Below, piece by piece: positions 8,759 to 18,330 of a stretch of DNA of 21,697 nucleotides; position 1 is the stretch's first letter, and every line of letters starts with the position of its first letter. The position numbers were made by a program, and so were the translations under genes. This DNA is from Roseateles sp. (GTDB lineage: Bacteria; Pseudomonadota; Gammaproteobacteria; Burkholderiales; Burkholderiaceae). Location of the stretch: contig JAFAMW010000042.1 of the NCBI GenBank assembly GCA_019232985.1, forward strand, positions 1-21,697, read 5' to 3'. Below the pieces are notes generated by a model that was not told the origin of the DNA, did no database searches, and saw only the letters and a program-made list of their open reading frames with translations.

Positions 8759-8972
8759 ACGGGCACTCTGAAAGGCGGCCTTATCGCGGTCAGCCGATTG
8801 TGTACCGGTTTGTCGCTACGCGACGCAATTTGGCCGCGGCGCCACGCACAAGCTGCAGAAAGGGCGGAAAGAGGTCGCACTTTCGCCGCATTGCGACAGC
8901 GGGTCGACTGCTAGACTGCTGACAAATGCCCGGCTTTGTGTCTGGCGTCAGCCGCTTCGCAGCCCGCGCACC
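8759..8972. other. Divergent intergenic region between cheR and the diguanylate cyclase
   Basis: These 214 bases carry the start regions of two divergent transcription units and no convincing gene. On the + strand, TTGCGA at 8891-8896 and TAGACT at 8912-8917 (15-base spacer, shorter than ideal) form a weak candidate sigma-70 promoter for the diguanylate cyclase. On the minus strand I found only weak promoter-like matches for cheR. Confidence 0.35.
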
Positions 8973-9707
8973 TTGAACTCCGTTCCATCACCCGCTTTCG
9001 TCGACACCCGCCGCTTGCGGCTGGAACATGCGCTGCACCTGCTCGAGCAGGCCGGCGCGACGCTGCCCGCGGTCGAGCCCGGCGGCGAGCCCTGGCTGCA
9101 GGCGATCGTCGACGCGCTGTGCGACCTCTCGAGCAAGGACGGCATGACGGGCCTGATGAACCGGCGCAGCTTCGACATGGCGCTCGCGCGCGAGGCCGAC
9201 CGCGCGGCGCGCGCCGGCGAGTCGGCGCTGCTGCTGCTGCTCGACATCGACCATTTCAAGAACGTCAACGACACTTACGGCCACACGGCCGGCGACGAAG
9301 TCATCAAGGCCGTCGCCGTCGCGATCGCGCATGCGGTGCGGCCGATGGACACGGTCGCGCGCGTCGGCGGCGAGGAGTTCGCGGTGATCCTGCCCAACTG
9401 CGGCAGCGCCTACGGCACGACCGTCGCCGAACGCATCCGCCGCAGCGTCTCGGCGCTGCAGATCCAGATCTCGCCGGGGCGCGACATCGCCGTCACGGCC
9501 AGCGTCGGCGGCGCGTTCGCGCCCGAGTGGGTGCGCTCGCCGCCGCTGCTGTGGACCGAGCGCGCCGACCGCCAGCTCTACCGCGCGAAGGCCGAAGGCC
9601 GCAACCGTGCCTGCATGGAACCGCAGATCGAGGCGCTCGTGAGCGCCGAGGAAAAAGGCATGCTGTTCGCCATGTCGCAACAAGATTTGCCACAGGAATC
9701 CGAATGA
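8973..9707 (+). CDS. GGDEF diguanylate cyclase
   Basis: This 244-residue soluble protein makes c-di-GMP from two GTP. The GGDEF domain spans about 55-215: DGMTGLMNRRSF opens it, DIDHFKNVNDTYGHTAGDE is the nucleotide/metal site, and the signature is GGEEF at 132-136. An inhibitory I-site RxxD (Arg123-Asp126) lies exactly five residues before GGEEF, so product feedback is expected. The N-terminal 50 residues are a short helical segment with no recognised sensor domain. The frame contains no ATG before the GGDEF core, so TTG at 8973 is the best start, without a clear ribosome site. The stop overlaps the next gene by four bases (ATGA), so it should be coupled to the MinD-like ATPase. With the EAL protein divergent nearby, both synthesis and breakdown of c-di-GMP are encoded around the che genes. 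Confidence 0.92.
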   Translation: MNSVPSPAFVDTRRLRLEHALHLLEQAGATLPAVEPGGEPWLQAIVDALCDLSSKDGMTGLMNRRSFDMALAREADRAARAGESALLLLLDIDHFKNVNDTYGHTAGDEVIKAVAVAIAHAVRPMDTVARVGGEEFAVILPNCGSAYGTTVAERIRRSVSALQIQISPGRDIAVTASVGGAFAPEWVRSPPLLWTERADRQLYRAKAEGRNRACMEPQIEALVSAEEKGMLFAMSQQDLPQESE

Positions 9708-10522
9708 TGACCACCCCCGCCTCCGCCGCCGCGCCGCCCGGGCGCGTGCTCGCCCGCACGCTGGCGGTGACCAGCGGCAAGGGTGGCGTGGGCAAGACCT
9801 TCGTGACCGCCAACCTCGCCGCGGCGCTGTCGGCGCGCGGCTACAAGGTACTCGTGCTCGACGCCGACCTCGGCCTCGCGAACCTCGACGTCGTGCTCAA
9901 CCTGTACCCCAAGCTCACGCTGCACGACGTGTTCACCGAGCGCTGCTCGCTCGAGCAGGCGATCCTGCCGGCGCCGGGCGGCTTCTCGGTGCTGCTCGCG
10001 GGCTCGGGCATGGTCGAGTACTCGCGCCTGACGCCCGAGGTGCGCGACAAGCTGCTGCACATCCTCGACGTCGTCAAGCCGCGCTTCGACTTCGTGCTGC
10101 TCGACACCGGCGCGGGCATCTCCGACGTCGTGCTCTACGCGATCTCGCTCGCGCGCGAGGTCATGGTCGTCGCGACGCCCGAGCCGACCTCGCTGACCGA
10201 CGCCTACGCGACGATCAAGGTGCTCGCGATGCAGCAGGAGCGCCGCCAGATCGGCCTGCTGATCAACCAGGCGAACCGCGTCGGCGAAGGCCGCCTGATC
10301 TGCGGCCAGCTCCAGCAGGTGCTGCAGCGCTTCGTCGCGAACGGCGGCGGCAGCCCGACCGAGCCGTTCAAGCTCGAGCTGCTCGGCGAGGTGCGCGCCG
10401 ACATCTCGGTGCGCCAGGCCGTGCTCAAGCGCCAGCTGCTGCTCGAGCATTACCCGGGCAGCGACGCGGCCCAGGCGATCCGCGCGCTCGCCGGCCGCCT
10501 GCTCGGTCCCGATGCCCACTGA
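9704..10522 (+). CDS. MinD/ParA-superfamily ATPase, FlhG (FleN/YlxH)-like
   Basis: This 272-residue P-loop ATPase belongs to the SIMIBI class. It has the deviant Walker A SGKGGVGKT (signature Lys26, P-loop Lys31), switch I region DADLGLANLD at 53-62, and Walker B-like LLDTGAGIS near 130. The DADLGLANLD and following TLHDVFTERCSLEQAI segments resemble FlhG/FleN, which control flagellar number and placement, more than ParA or cell-division MinD. The N-terminal 17 residues are Ala/Pro-rich and I see no DQAxxLR motif, which FlhG uses to stimulate the FlhF GTPase; no flhF is adjacent. The start is one of two consecutive ATGs (9704, 9707), with AGGA at 9694-9697 as ribosome site; 9704 gives the classic ATGA overlap. 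It overlaps the truncated haemoglobin gene by 11 bases. Motility or polar organisation is inferred, not shown. Confidence 0.85.
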   Translation: MMTTPASAAAPPGRVLARTLAVTSGKGGVGKTFVTANLAAALSARGYKVLVLDADLGLANLDVVLNLYPKLTLHDVFTERCSLEQAILPAPGGFSVLLAGSGMVEYSRLTPEVRDKLLHILDVVKPRFDFVLLDTGAGISDVVLYAISLAREVMVVATPEPTSLTDAYATIKVLAMQQERRQIGLLINQANRVGEGRLICGQLQQVLQRFVANGGGSPTEPFKLELLGEVRADISVRQAVLKRQLLLEHYPGSDAAQAIRALAGRLLGPDAH

Positions 10523-10922
10523 CGAAGACGGCGGCGCCGCCGCGCCGGGGCCCACGCCGTTCGAGCGCCTCGGCGGCGAGGCGGGCGTGCGCGCGCTCGT
10601 CGAGCGCTTCTACGACCTGATGGATCTCGAGCCCGCGTTCGCGGCGCTGCGCGCCGCGCATGGCGCGAGCCTCGACGCCGCGCGCGACAAGCTGTTCTGG
10701 TTCCTGTGCGGTTGGCTCGGCGGCCCCGATCATTACATCGAGCGCTTCGGCCACCCGCGTCTGCGCGCGCGCCACCTGCCGTTCCGCATCGGCATCCGCG
10801 AGCGCGACGAATGGCTCGCCTGCATGGCCGAGGCGATGAGCGACTGCGGCGTCGACGCGGCGCTGCAGACGCGCCTGCGCGAATCCTTCGCCGGCACGGC
10901 GGACTGGATGCGCAACGTCTGA
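10512..10922 (+). CDS. Group II truncated haemoglobin
   Basis: This 136-residue protein has the 2-over-2 globin fold typical of group II truncated haemoglobins (GlbO/YjbI type), which bind oxygen and handle NO, peroxide or other small ligands. Seen: PFERLGGEAGVRALVERFYDLM with Tyr34 at the B10 position, a WFLCGWLGGPDHY E-helix region, HPRLRARHLPF with likely proximal His88, and Trp101 in ERDEWLACM matching the conserved G8 tryptophan of groups II and III. An extra N-terminal acidic/Ala-Pro stretch of about 14 residues precedes the fold. The ATG lies inside the end of the MinD-like gene, so it is probably translated by coupling. That makes a three-gene unit of c-di-GMP synthase, P-loop ATPase and haem protein. 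Confidence 0.92.
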   Translation: MPTDEDGGAAAPGPTPFERLGGEAGVRALVERFYDLMDLEPAFAALRAAHGASLDAARDKLFWFLCGWLGGPDHYIERFGHPRLRARHLPFRIGIRERDEWLACMAEAMSDCGVDAALQTRLRESFAGTADWMRNV

Positions 10923-10928
10923 AGCGGT

Positions 10929-10954
10929 CGCCGCGCCCCAAGCGGGACGCGGCG
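10929..10954. terminator. GC hairpin between convergent genes (candidate terminator)
   Basis: Arms 10929-10939 (CGCCGCGCCCC) and 10944-10954 (GGGACGCGGCG) pair over 11 positions with one mismatch around an AAGC loop. It lies 6 bases after the haemoglobin stop and 7 bases before the stop of the convergent TonB-like gene, the right place to end both transcripts. No U-tract follows on either strand. Confidence 0.45.
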
Positions 10955-10961
10955 CGTCGCC

Positions 10962-11600
10962 TCAGTCGACGTGGACCTCGAACTCCTGCGTGAAGCGCAC
11001 CTTGCCCGGGCAGACATAGCCGTCGCGCAGCGCGCGCTCGATCGCGGCCTCGACCTTGCGCTGGGCGCGCGCGTCCATGCCGCCGGCGCGCAGGGCCTGG
11101 ACCTCGACCTCGGTCACGCGGCCGGCCGTCGTGCCCGCGACGATGCGGAACAGCGCGTCGCCGCTCCAGTCCAGCACCGGCAGCTCGGGCGCCTGGGTCC
11201 GGCTGCACGCGACGCCGACCGACTGGATCGCCGGCTCGCCGTGCGCGACCGCGCCGGTACTGAAGGGCTGGCCTTCGCTGCGCGGCACGGCCTGCTCGAT
11301 CGGCACGGTCTGCAGCGGCGACGGCGCCGCCGCGATCGGGATATCGGGCATCGGGATGGGGATCGGATCCGGCTGCGGCCACTGCGGCGCGGTGGCCACC
11401 ACGTGTTTGGGCAGGGGCGGCGGCGGGAGATCGGGCGCCTTGTCGATCTTCACGGTGGTCTCGTCGGGCGGCTTGGGCGTGCTGACGTAGCGCAGACCGC
11501 TGCCGATCGCGATCAGCGCCAGCACGTGCACGCCGACGACGACGCCGATGCCGGCCGTGCGCGAGCCCTTGCCGTGCGGGAAAGCTGCCATCGAGTCCAT
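10962..11600 (-). CDS. TonB-like energy transducer family protein
   Basis: This 212-residue protein has a short cytoplasmic N-terminus and one membrane segment at about 17-36 (GIGVVVGVHVLALIAIGSGL). A proline-rich periplasmic spacer at about 42-95 includes PPPPLP and repeated P-I-P elements. The C-terminal domain (about 140-212), with GRVTEVEVQAL and a basic helix, resembles TonB C-terminal folds. TonB proteins couple inner-membrane proton-motive force, through ExbB/ExbD, to outer-membrane receptors. Here the C-terminal domain match is loose, no exbB/exbD or receptor gene is nearby, and two periplasmic cysteines (VACS and YVCPG) could form a disulfide. The ATG at 11600 has AGGAG 5 bases upstream; a second ATG is at 11591. 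It is a monocistronic gene with its own candidate promoter. Confidence 0.7.
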   Translation of the reverse strand: MDSMAAFPHGKGSRTAGIGVVVGVHVLALIAIGSGLRYVSTPKPPDETTVKIDKAPDLPPPPLPKHVVATAPQWPQPDPIPIPMPDIPIAAAPSPLQTVPIEQAVPRSEGQPFSTGAVAHGEPAIQSVGVACSRTQAPELPVLDWSGDALFRIVAGTTAGRVTEVEVQALRAGGMDARAQRKVEAAIERALRDGYVCPGKVRFTQEFEVHVD

Positions 11601-11644
11601 GAACGCTCCTGGGGTGGGGAACCTGGTACCGCAAGCTTGAGCCG

Positions 11645-11673
11645 ACGCTAAGCCGGCGCGGCGTGCGCGTCAA
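11645..11673 (-). promoter_or_regulatory. Candidate sigma-70 promoter for the TonB-like gene
   Basis: On the minus strand TTGACG (complement of 11668-11673, five of six matches to the -35 consensus) and TAGCGT (complement of 11645-11650) are separated by 17 bases. They lie about 45-70 bases before the ATG at 11600. The -10 match is modest. Confidence 0.45.
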
Positions 11674-11713
11674 TCCTGAATCAGCTCGAGGCTGTCGCGA
11701 CCGCGCCGCGGCG

Positions 11714-12355
11714 TCAGCCCGCGAGCAGCACGATCAGCGCGCCCGCGCCACCGTCGCTCGCGCGCGCCTGGACGAAGGCGAGCACCTCGTTCTTCTGCAC
11801 GAGCCAGCGCCGCACGCGGCCCTTGAGCACGGGCTCGCGGCCCGGCGAGCCATGGCCCTTGCCGTGGACCACGCGCACGCAGCGCAGACCGCGCCGCGCC
11901 GCGTCGTGGACGAAGGCGCCGAGCGCCTCGCGCGCCTCGTCGCGGCGCAGGCCGTGCAGGTCGATCTGCGCCTGCAGCGCCCAGTGGCCGCGGCGCAGGC
12001 GCTTGACGACGTCGAGCGCGATGCCGGCGCGGCGGTAGGACAAGGTCTCGTCCGTCTCGAGCAGGGACTCGACGTCGAAGTCGTCCGACAGCGCCTGCAG
12101 CAGCACCTGCTGCTCGTCGGCCTCGCGCTGCAGCGGCAGGGCCTCGGGCGCCGCGCGCCGGTGCACGGCGCGGCCCGCGTCGGGCAGCTTCGTGACCGCG
12201 CCGACGCTGAGCTCGAACAGCCGCGCCTCGCGCTCGGCCAGGCGTGCGGCGGCGGCCGCGCGCTCGCGCTGCTCGGCGGCCTGGCGCTCGCGCAGCTGGA
12301 GCTCGCGCTGAAGCGCCTTGAGGTCGCCGAAGTCTTTGACGGGCTTGCCGCTCAC
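11714..12355 (-). CDS. Smr/MutS2-type domain protein
   Basis: This 213-residue protein has a charged, probably coiled-coil N-terminal helix rich in Arg/Glu/Ala (about 10-50), a variable middle, and a C-terminal Smr domain. The Smr motifs are DLHG at 132-135 and VHGKGHGS at 163-170. Smr domains are nucleases or nucleic-acid binders; stand-alone proteobacterial members have been linked to DNA or RNA processing, but the specific substrate here is unknown. The start is a GTG at 12355, overlapping the radC stop by four bases (GTGA), so the two genes should be coupled. Although this frame stays open well upstream, that part lies opposite radC in the wrong frame. Confidence 0.9.
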   Translation of the reverse strand: MSGKPVKDFGDLKALQRELQLRERQAAEQRERAAAAARLAEREARLFELSVGAVTKLPDAGRAVHRRAAPEALPLQREADEQQVLLQALSDDFDVESLLETDETLSYRRAGIALDVVKRLRRGHWALQAQIDLHGLRRDEAREALGAFVHDAARRGLRCVRVVHGKGHGSPGREPVLKGRVRRWLVQKNEVLAFVQARASDGGAGALIVLLAG

Positions 12356-13026
12356 AGCAGCCCCCGCTCGGCCATCGAGACGGTCTGGCCCTGGGCTGCG
12401 ACCAGGTGGTCGAGCACGCGCACTTCGACGAGCGCGAGCGCGTCGCGCAGGCGCGCGGTCAGCTGGGCGTCGGCGCGCGAGGGCTCGGCGACGCCGCTCG
12501 GGTGGTTGTGGGCGAGGATCACGCTCGCTGCGCCGAGCTCGAGCGCACGCTTGACGACCTCGCGTGGGTAGACCGAGGTCTGGCTTAAGGAGCCGCGGAA
12601 CATCGGCTCGAGCCGCAGCAGGCGCATCTGGGCGTCGAGGAACAGCACGGCGAAGACCTCGTGGCCGTGGCGTGCGAGGTGCAGGTTCACGTAGTCGCGC
12701 ACGGCCGCCGGCGAGTCGAGCACGGGCGTCGCGCGCAGCTGGTGGTCGAGCGCGCGCCGCGCGATCTCGAGCACCGCGGCGATCTCGGCGCGCTTCGCGG
12801 GCCCGAGGCCGGGCACGCCGGCGAGCGCGGCCGGGTCCGCGTGCAGGAGGCCGGGCCAGCCGCCGAACGCGTCGAGCAGGCCCTGCGCAAGCTGCAGCAC
12901 CGGCCGGCCGGGCAGGCCCGTGCGCAGCAGCAGCGCGAGCAGCTCGGCGTCGGCGAGCGCCTGGGGGCCGCGCGCGAGGAGTTTCTCGCGCGGACGCGCG
13001 GCGGGCGGGAGGTCGGCGAGGGCCAT
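12352..13026 (-). CDS. radC: RadC/YeeS-type JAB domain protein
   Basis: This 224-residue protein is of typical RadC length. A helix-hairpin-helix-like segment ([13 protein letters not shown]) lies in the N-terminal half. The C-terminal JAB1/MPN+ metalloprotease-like domain has HNHPSG at 173-178 with His173, His175 and Asp186 as the expected zinc ligands, preceded by [14 protein letters not shown]. The family was named for a supposed role in DNA repair, but its biochemical function is not settled. I chose the ATG at 13026; a GTG at 13035 adds three residues, and neither has a clear ribosome site. It overlaps the downstream smr gene by four bases and is divergent from slpA. Confidence 0.94.
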   Translation of the reverse strand: MALADLPPAARPREKLLARGPQALADAELLALLLRTGLPGRPVLQLAQGLLDAFGGWPGLLHADPAALAGVPGLGPAKRAEIAAVLEIARRALDHQLRATPVLDSPAAVRDYVNLHLARHGHEVFAVLFLDAQMRLLRLEPMFRGSLSQTSVYPREVVKRALELGAASVILAHNHPSGVAEPSRADAQLTARLRDALALVEVRVLDHLVAAQGQTVSMAERGLL

Positions 13027-13039
13027 GGACTGCACAGAC

Positions 13040-13045
13040 TAAAAT
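13040..13045 (+). promoter_or_regulatory. Candidate -10 element for slpA-ispH
   Basis: TAAAAT matches the sigma-70 -10 consensus in five of six positions and lies 28 bases before the slpA ATG, in the 47-base gap to divergent radC. It is one of very few AT-rich hexamers in the region. No matching -35 box is evident. Confidence 0.35.
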
Positions 13046-13073
13046 TGCCGCCAGTCTAGCCAGTTGCCGCCCC

Positions 13074-13520
13074 ATGAATCCCCGCATCGCGCCCGGTTCC
13101 TTCCTGACCCTGCATTACCGCCTCGCCGGTCCGCAGGGCGAGGACATCGTCAACACCTTCGCCGACAAGCCCGCCACGCTGACGCTCGGCGGCGGCGAAC
13201 TCGCGCCCGCGATCGAGGCGCGCCTGATCGGCCTCGAGGAGGGCACGCGCACGACCATCGAGCTCGCCCCCGGCGAGGCCTTCGGCGAACACAACCCCGC
13301 GCTGCTCCAGCGCGTCAAGCTCGCGCTGCTGCGCGAGCTCGGCGACCCCGACGAGCAGTACCACGTCGGCGACGTCGTGCAGTTCCCGACGCCCGACGGC
13401 CGCGGCGGCTACGCGGGCCGCGTCCAGGAAGTCGGCGCCGACGCGCTGCTGTTCGACTTCAACCATCCGCTCGCCGGCCAGCCGGTGAGCTTCGAAGTGC
13501 AAGTGATCGGAGTGCTCTGA
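13074..13520 (+). CDS. fkpB: FKBP-type peptidyl-prolyl cis-trans isomerase, SlpA/FkpB-like
   Basis: This 148-residue single-domain FKBP is a prolyl isomerase and chaperone. Seen: SFLTLHYRLAGPQGEDIVNTF at the N-terminus, PATLTLGGGELAPAIEARLIGLEEG, an insert-in-flap segment with GEAFGEHNPAL, and the conserved DFNHPLAG near 130. There is no signal peptide, matching cytoplasmic SlpA/FkpB instead of periplasmic FKBPs. The ATG at 13074 gives the usual family start. ispH begins directly after its stop codon, and fkpB-ispH adjacency is widespread in proteobacteria. Confidence 0.95.
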   Translation: MNPRIAPGSFLTLHYRLAGPQGEDIVNTFADKPATLTLGGGELAPAIEARLIGLEEGTRTTIELAPGEAFGEHNPALLQRVKLALLRELGDPDEQYHVGDVVQFPTPDGRGGYAGRVQEVGADALLFDFNHPLAGQPVSFEVQVIGVL

Positions 13521-15882
<2,362 letters not shown>

Positions 15883-15889
15883 ATTTTTC

Positions 15890-15898
15890 TGCTATAGT
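15890..15898 (+). promoter_or_regulatory. Extended -10 promoter for tRNA-Ser
   Basis: TG-C-TATAGT is an extended -10 element (TATAGT at 15893-15898), followed by a GC-rich discriminator (CGCGGGC). It lies 27 bases before the mature tRNA 5' end. No good -35 box is present, which an extended -10 can compensate. A GC-rich discriminator is typical of stringently controlled stable-RNA promoters. Confidence 0.6.
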
Positions 15899-15925
15899 CG
15901 CGGGCTTCACTCGGAACACTTTTCA

Positions 15926-16013
<88 letters not shown>

Positions 16014-16019
16014 CAAGAG

Positions 16020-16050
16020 AAGCCCCAGCGCGACGCGCTGGGGCTTTTTT
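16020..16050 (+). terminator. Intrinsic terminator after tRNA-Ser
   Basis: The arms AAGCCCCAGCGC (16020-16031) and GCGCTGGGGCTT (16035-16046) pair perfectly over 12 bases around a three-base GAC loop and run into six T residues (16045-16050). It is the clearest Rho-independent terminator in the window, ending the tRNA (and serS read-through) transcript. Confidence 0.93.
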
Positions 16051-16051
16051 C

Positions 16052-16285
16052 TTGCCCGTCGCGCAGCCCGTGCGCGGGACTTTTGCCTATCCGTCTAAGG
16101 ATCGACGCCGGCATTGCATTGATCATCTCGCGGGCCGTGCCGTGGCGCCGGTCGTGGCAGTGGACATGCGCGAGCTTGCGGGCCCGGCGCGCGCTGCCTG
16201 CCTCGCTGGCGCGTGCTCCGGCTGCCGGCGATGGGTAGTTGCGCTGCGGTCGGGGCTCCGCCGGCTGGGGTCGGGTGCCTTCGGT
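16052..16285. other. Non-coding gap between tRNA terminator and hybrid kinase gene
   Basis: These 234 bases lie between the tRNA-Ser terminator and the stop of the minus-strand hybrid kinase. I see no convincing gene, repeat, attachment-site copy or tRNA-end duplication. Short open frames here lack recognisable protein motifs. It marks the switch from housekeeping to accessory content. Confidence 0.5.
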
Positions 16286-17881
16286 TCACGACGCAGGCCG
16301 CCGGGTAGTGCCGGCCAGCAAACGAACGACTTGTGGAACGATTTCCCGGAAGGCGTCAACCTTCTCGATCACGGTCAGTCCGCCCAGCCGCCGAGCCGCT
16401 TCGCAGAGTTCGTCGGTGATCTGTCCGGAGCTGATGGCGATGGGCAGGCCGGGTCGGATCAGGGCCGCCTCGCGGGCAACATCGAGTCCTGAGAGACCTG
16501 GCATGTTGTAGTCGGTCACTAGCACGTCGACACGGCGGGATGGGTCCCTGAGGGCGGCCAGCGCCGTCGCTGGGTCGCGGAAGCCGCTGCAACGATAGCC
16601 GGCCTTCTCGAGGATTCGGACCATCAGAAGCGTTACGGTGTCGTCGTCGTCGAGATAGATCACGTGCTCCCCGTGACCAGGTTTGTCCGATGCGGCTGCC
16701 GGCTTCGATGTCGGCTGCGCGGCCAACGGAGGCGAGGCCGCCGGCAGATAGACATGAAAAGTGCTGCCCAGGCCCAGCTCGCTGTCCACGGTGATGCTGC
16801 CGAGATGACCGACGACGATGCCATGGGCGACGGACAGTCCGAGCCCCGTCCCCTGGCCCACCGACTTGGTCGTGAAGAACGGTTCGAAAATTCGCTCGAG
16901 CGTGGCCGAGTCCATCCCGGAGCCCGTGTCCATTACCCACAGATGTACGTACGGCCCCGCGGCCAGGCCTCGCCTTCGTGCCGCCACCGCATCGAATTGC
17001 GCTTCGTTGAGGCCGACGACGACCTGGCCTTTCCCGCCTTGCAGCGCATGCCATGCGTTTGTGCATAGATTCATCAGCACCTGCTGCAGCTGGGTCGCAT
17101 CGGCATTCGCGTACACCGGCGCTTCGTCGAGGACCAGCTTGAGCTCGACACCCGCTGGCAGGGTGGCGCGCAGGAGCCTGAAGGTCTCTTCGACGACGGG
17201 CTTCAACGCAATGTTCAGCAGTTGTTGCGGTCGTCGGCGGCTGAACGTCAGGATCTGCCGGACCAAGTCTCGGGCGCGCAGGCTTGCGGTTTGAACCTCC
17301 GCGAGTGCGGCCTGCGCAGGGTGGGCTGCATCGAGGTCGGCCCGGGCGAGCTCGAGGTTGCCGAGGATCGCGCCGAGGATATTGTTGAAATCATGTGCGA
17401 TCCCTCCGGCAAGCGTGCCAACCGACTCCATTTTCTGGGCTTGATGGAGTTGGGCCTCAAAGCGGCTGAGTTCCGCTTCCGCCTGCCGGTGCGACGCGCG
17501 CCGTGCCGCGTGGTCCATTTCCCGCTCGAGTGCCGGGCCCAGGCGACTCATGTTCTCCTTCATCACGTAGTCGTTTGCCCCGGCACGCATGGCCGCGACG
17601 GCGGTTTCCTCGCCGATCGTTCCGGAAACGAAGATGAACGGGATGTCCATGCCCGTCTTGCGAAACTCTTCGAGTGCCTGCAGCCCGCTGAAGCCGGGCA
17701 TGCTGAAGTCGGATATCACGGCGTCCCACGGGCCTTCCAGCAGGGCCTGTTGCAAGCCCGCCTGATCCTGGACGCGTCGACACTCCGGCGAGAATCCGGC
17801 CAGCCGGAGTTGACGCACGGCCAGGCGAAAGTCGTTTTCGGAGTCCTCGACGGCAAGGACCTTGATTGGGCGCTCGTGCAT
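16286..17881 (-). CDS. Soluble hybrid histidine kinase, REC-HisKA-HATPase-REC
   Basis: This 531-residue protein has no membrane segment. The N-terminal receiver (about 6-125) has Glu12-Asp13 and phospho-acceptor Asp58 (ISDFSMPGFSG). A short helical linker follows. The HisKA block has His163 in AGGIAHDFNNILG, and the ATPase domain has an N-box (LMNLCTNAWHAL), G1 (DTGSGMD), an F-box (FEPFFTTK) and G2 (GTGLGLSVAHG). A second receiver carries VIYLDDDD and phospho-acceptor Asp457 (VTDYNMPGLSG). The HDFNN H-box belongs to the hybrid/NtrB-like kinases. A receiver at each end suggests it takes a phosphoryl input from a partner kinase and passes it on, but no Hpt or DNA-binding output is fused. The ATG at 17881, 5 bases after the upstream regulator gene, is preferred over a TTG at 17920 because the receiver begins right after it. 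It is the last gene of a four-gene unit. Confidence 0.93.
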   Translation of the reverse strand: MHERPIKVLAVEDSENDFRLAVRQLRLAGFSPECRRVQDQAGLQQALLEGPWDAVISDFSMPGFSGLQALEEFRKTGMDIPFIFVSGTIGEETAVAAMRAGANDYVMKENMSRLGPALEREMDHAARRASHRQAEAELSRFEAQLHQAQKMESVGTLAGGIAHDFNNILGAILGNLELARADLDAAHPAQAALAEVQTASLRARDLVRQILTFSRRRPQQLLNIALKPVVEETFRLLRATLPAGVELKLVLDEAPVYANADATQLQQVLMNLCTNAWHALQGGKGQVVVGLNEAQFDAVAARRRGLAAGPYVHLWVMDTGSGMDSATLERIFEPFFTTKSVGQGTGLGLSVAHGIVVGHLGSITVDSELGLGSTFHVYLPAASPPLAAQPTSKPAAASDKPGHGEHVIYLDDDDTVTLLMVRILEKAGYRCSGFRDPATALAALRDPSRRVDVLVTDYNMPGLSGLDVAREAALIRPGLPIAISSGQITDELCEAARRLGGLTVIEKVDAFREIVPQVVRLLAGTTRRPAS

Positions 17882-17886
17882 GGTGC

Positions 17887-18330
17887 CTACCGCGATGGAA
17901 ATTGATTGAGGGCGAGCCAATAGAGGCCGAGAACCTTGACGGCCTCGACGAATTCGACGAAATCGACGGGCTTGCGGACGTAGCTGTTCGCGCCGAACGA
18001 ATAGCTGTCGACCAGATCCTGCTGTTCCTTGGACGAGGTAAGAACGACCGTCGGCAGGAGCGCGGTGCGCGGGTCCGCGCGCAAGGCCTTGAGCACGCCC
18101 AGCCCGTCGAGCCTGGGCAGCTTCAAATCGAGGATGATCAGCGTCGGCAGCGCAGCGCCGGCCCGGTCGGCGTACTCGCCACGGGCGTACAGATAGTCGA
18201 GCGCGTCGACGCCGTCGCGAACAACGACGACCGGATTCATCAGATGGCTGCGCTTGAATGCGCGCATCGTCAGCGCGACATCGTCGGGATTGTCCTCAAC
18301 CAGCAAGATGGTCTTGCTCTCTTCGATCAT
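17887..18330 (-). CDS. Single-domain response regulator, Rcp1-like
   Basis: This 147-residue protein is a lone receiver domain with no output domain. Seen: ILLVEDNPDDVALTMRAF with the acidic pair at Glu12-Asp13, phospho-acceptor Asp68 in IILDLKLPRLDG, the Thr/Ser of VVLTSS, and the Lys of YVRKPVDF. The VEDNPDD start, the long loop before the phospho-site and the GLYWLALNQFP ending are typical of the Rcp1 group, the partners of phytochrome-type and CHASE3-type kinases. The ATG at 18330 has GGAG 7 bases upstream. The gene overlaps the end of the membrane kinase gene by 35 bases and is followed after 5 bases by the hybrid kinase. It is a likely phosphoryl shuttle between the two kinases. Confidence 0.94.
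   Translation of the reverse strand: MIEESKTILLVEDNPDDVALTMRAFKRSHLMNPVVVVRDGVDALDYLYARGEYADRAGAALPTLIILDLKLPRLDGLGVLKALRADPRTALLPTVVLTSSKEQQDLVDSYSFGANSYVRKPVDFVEFVEAVKVLGLYWLALNQFPSR

Noticed and set aside
8781..8788. Possible FliA (sigma-28) -10 element for cheR (CGCGATAA on the minus strand)
   Set aside because: Only six of eight matches to GCCGATAA and no TAAA -35 element at the right distance.
8926..8928. ATG upstream of the diguanylate cyclase
   Set aside because: Not in the GGDEF reading frame; the frame itself offers only TTG at 8973 before the domain.
17881..17920. Upstream TTG start for the hybrid kinase
   Set aside because: Would overlap the regulator gene and add 13 residues before a receiver that begins naturally after the ATG at 17881.
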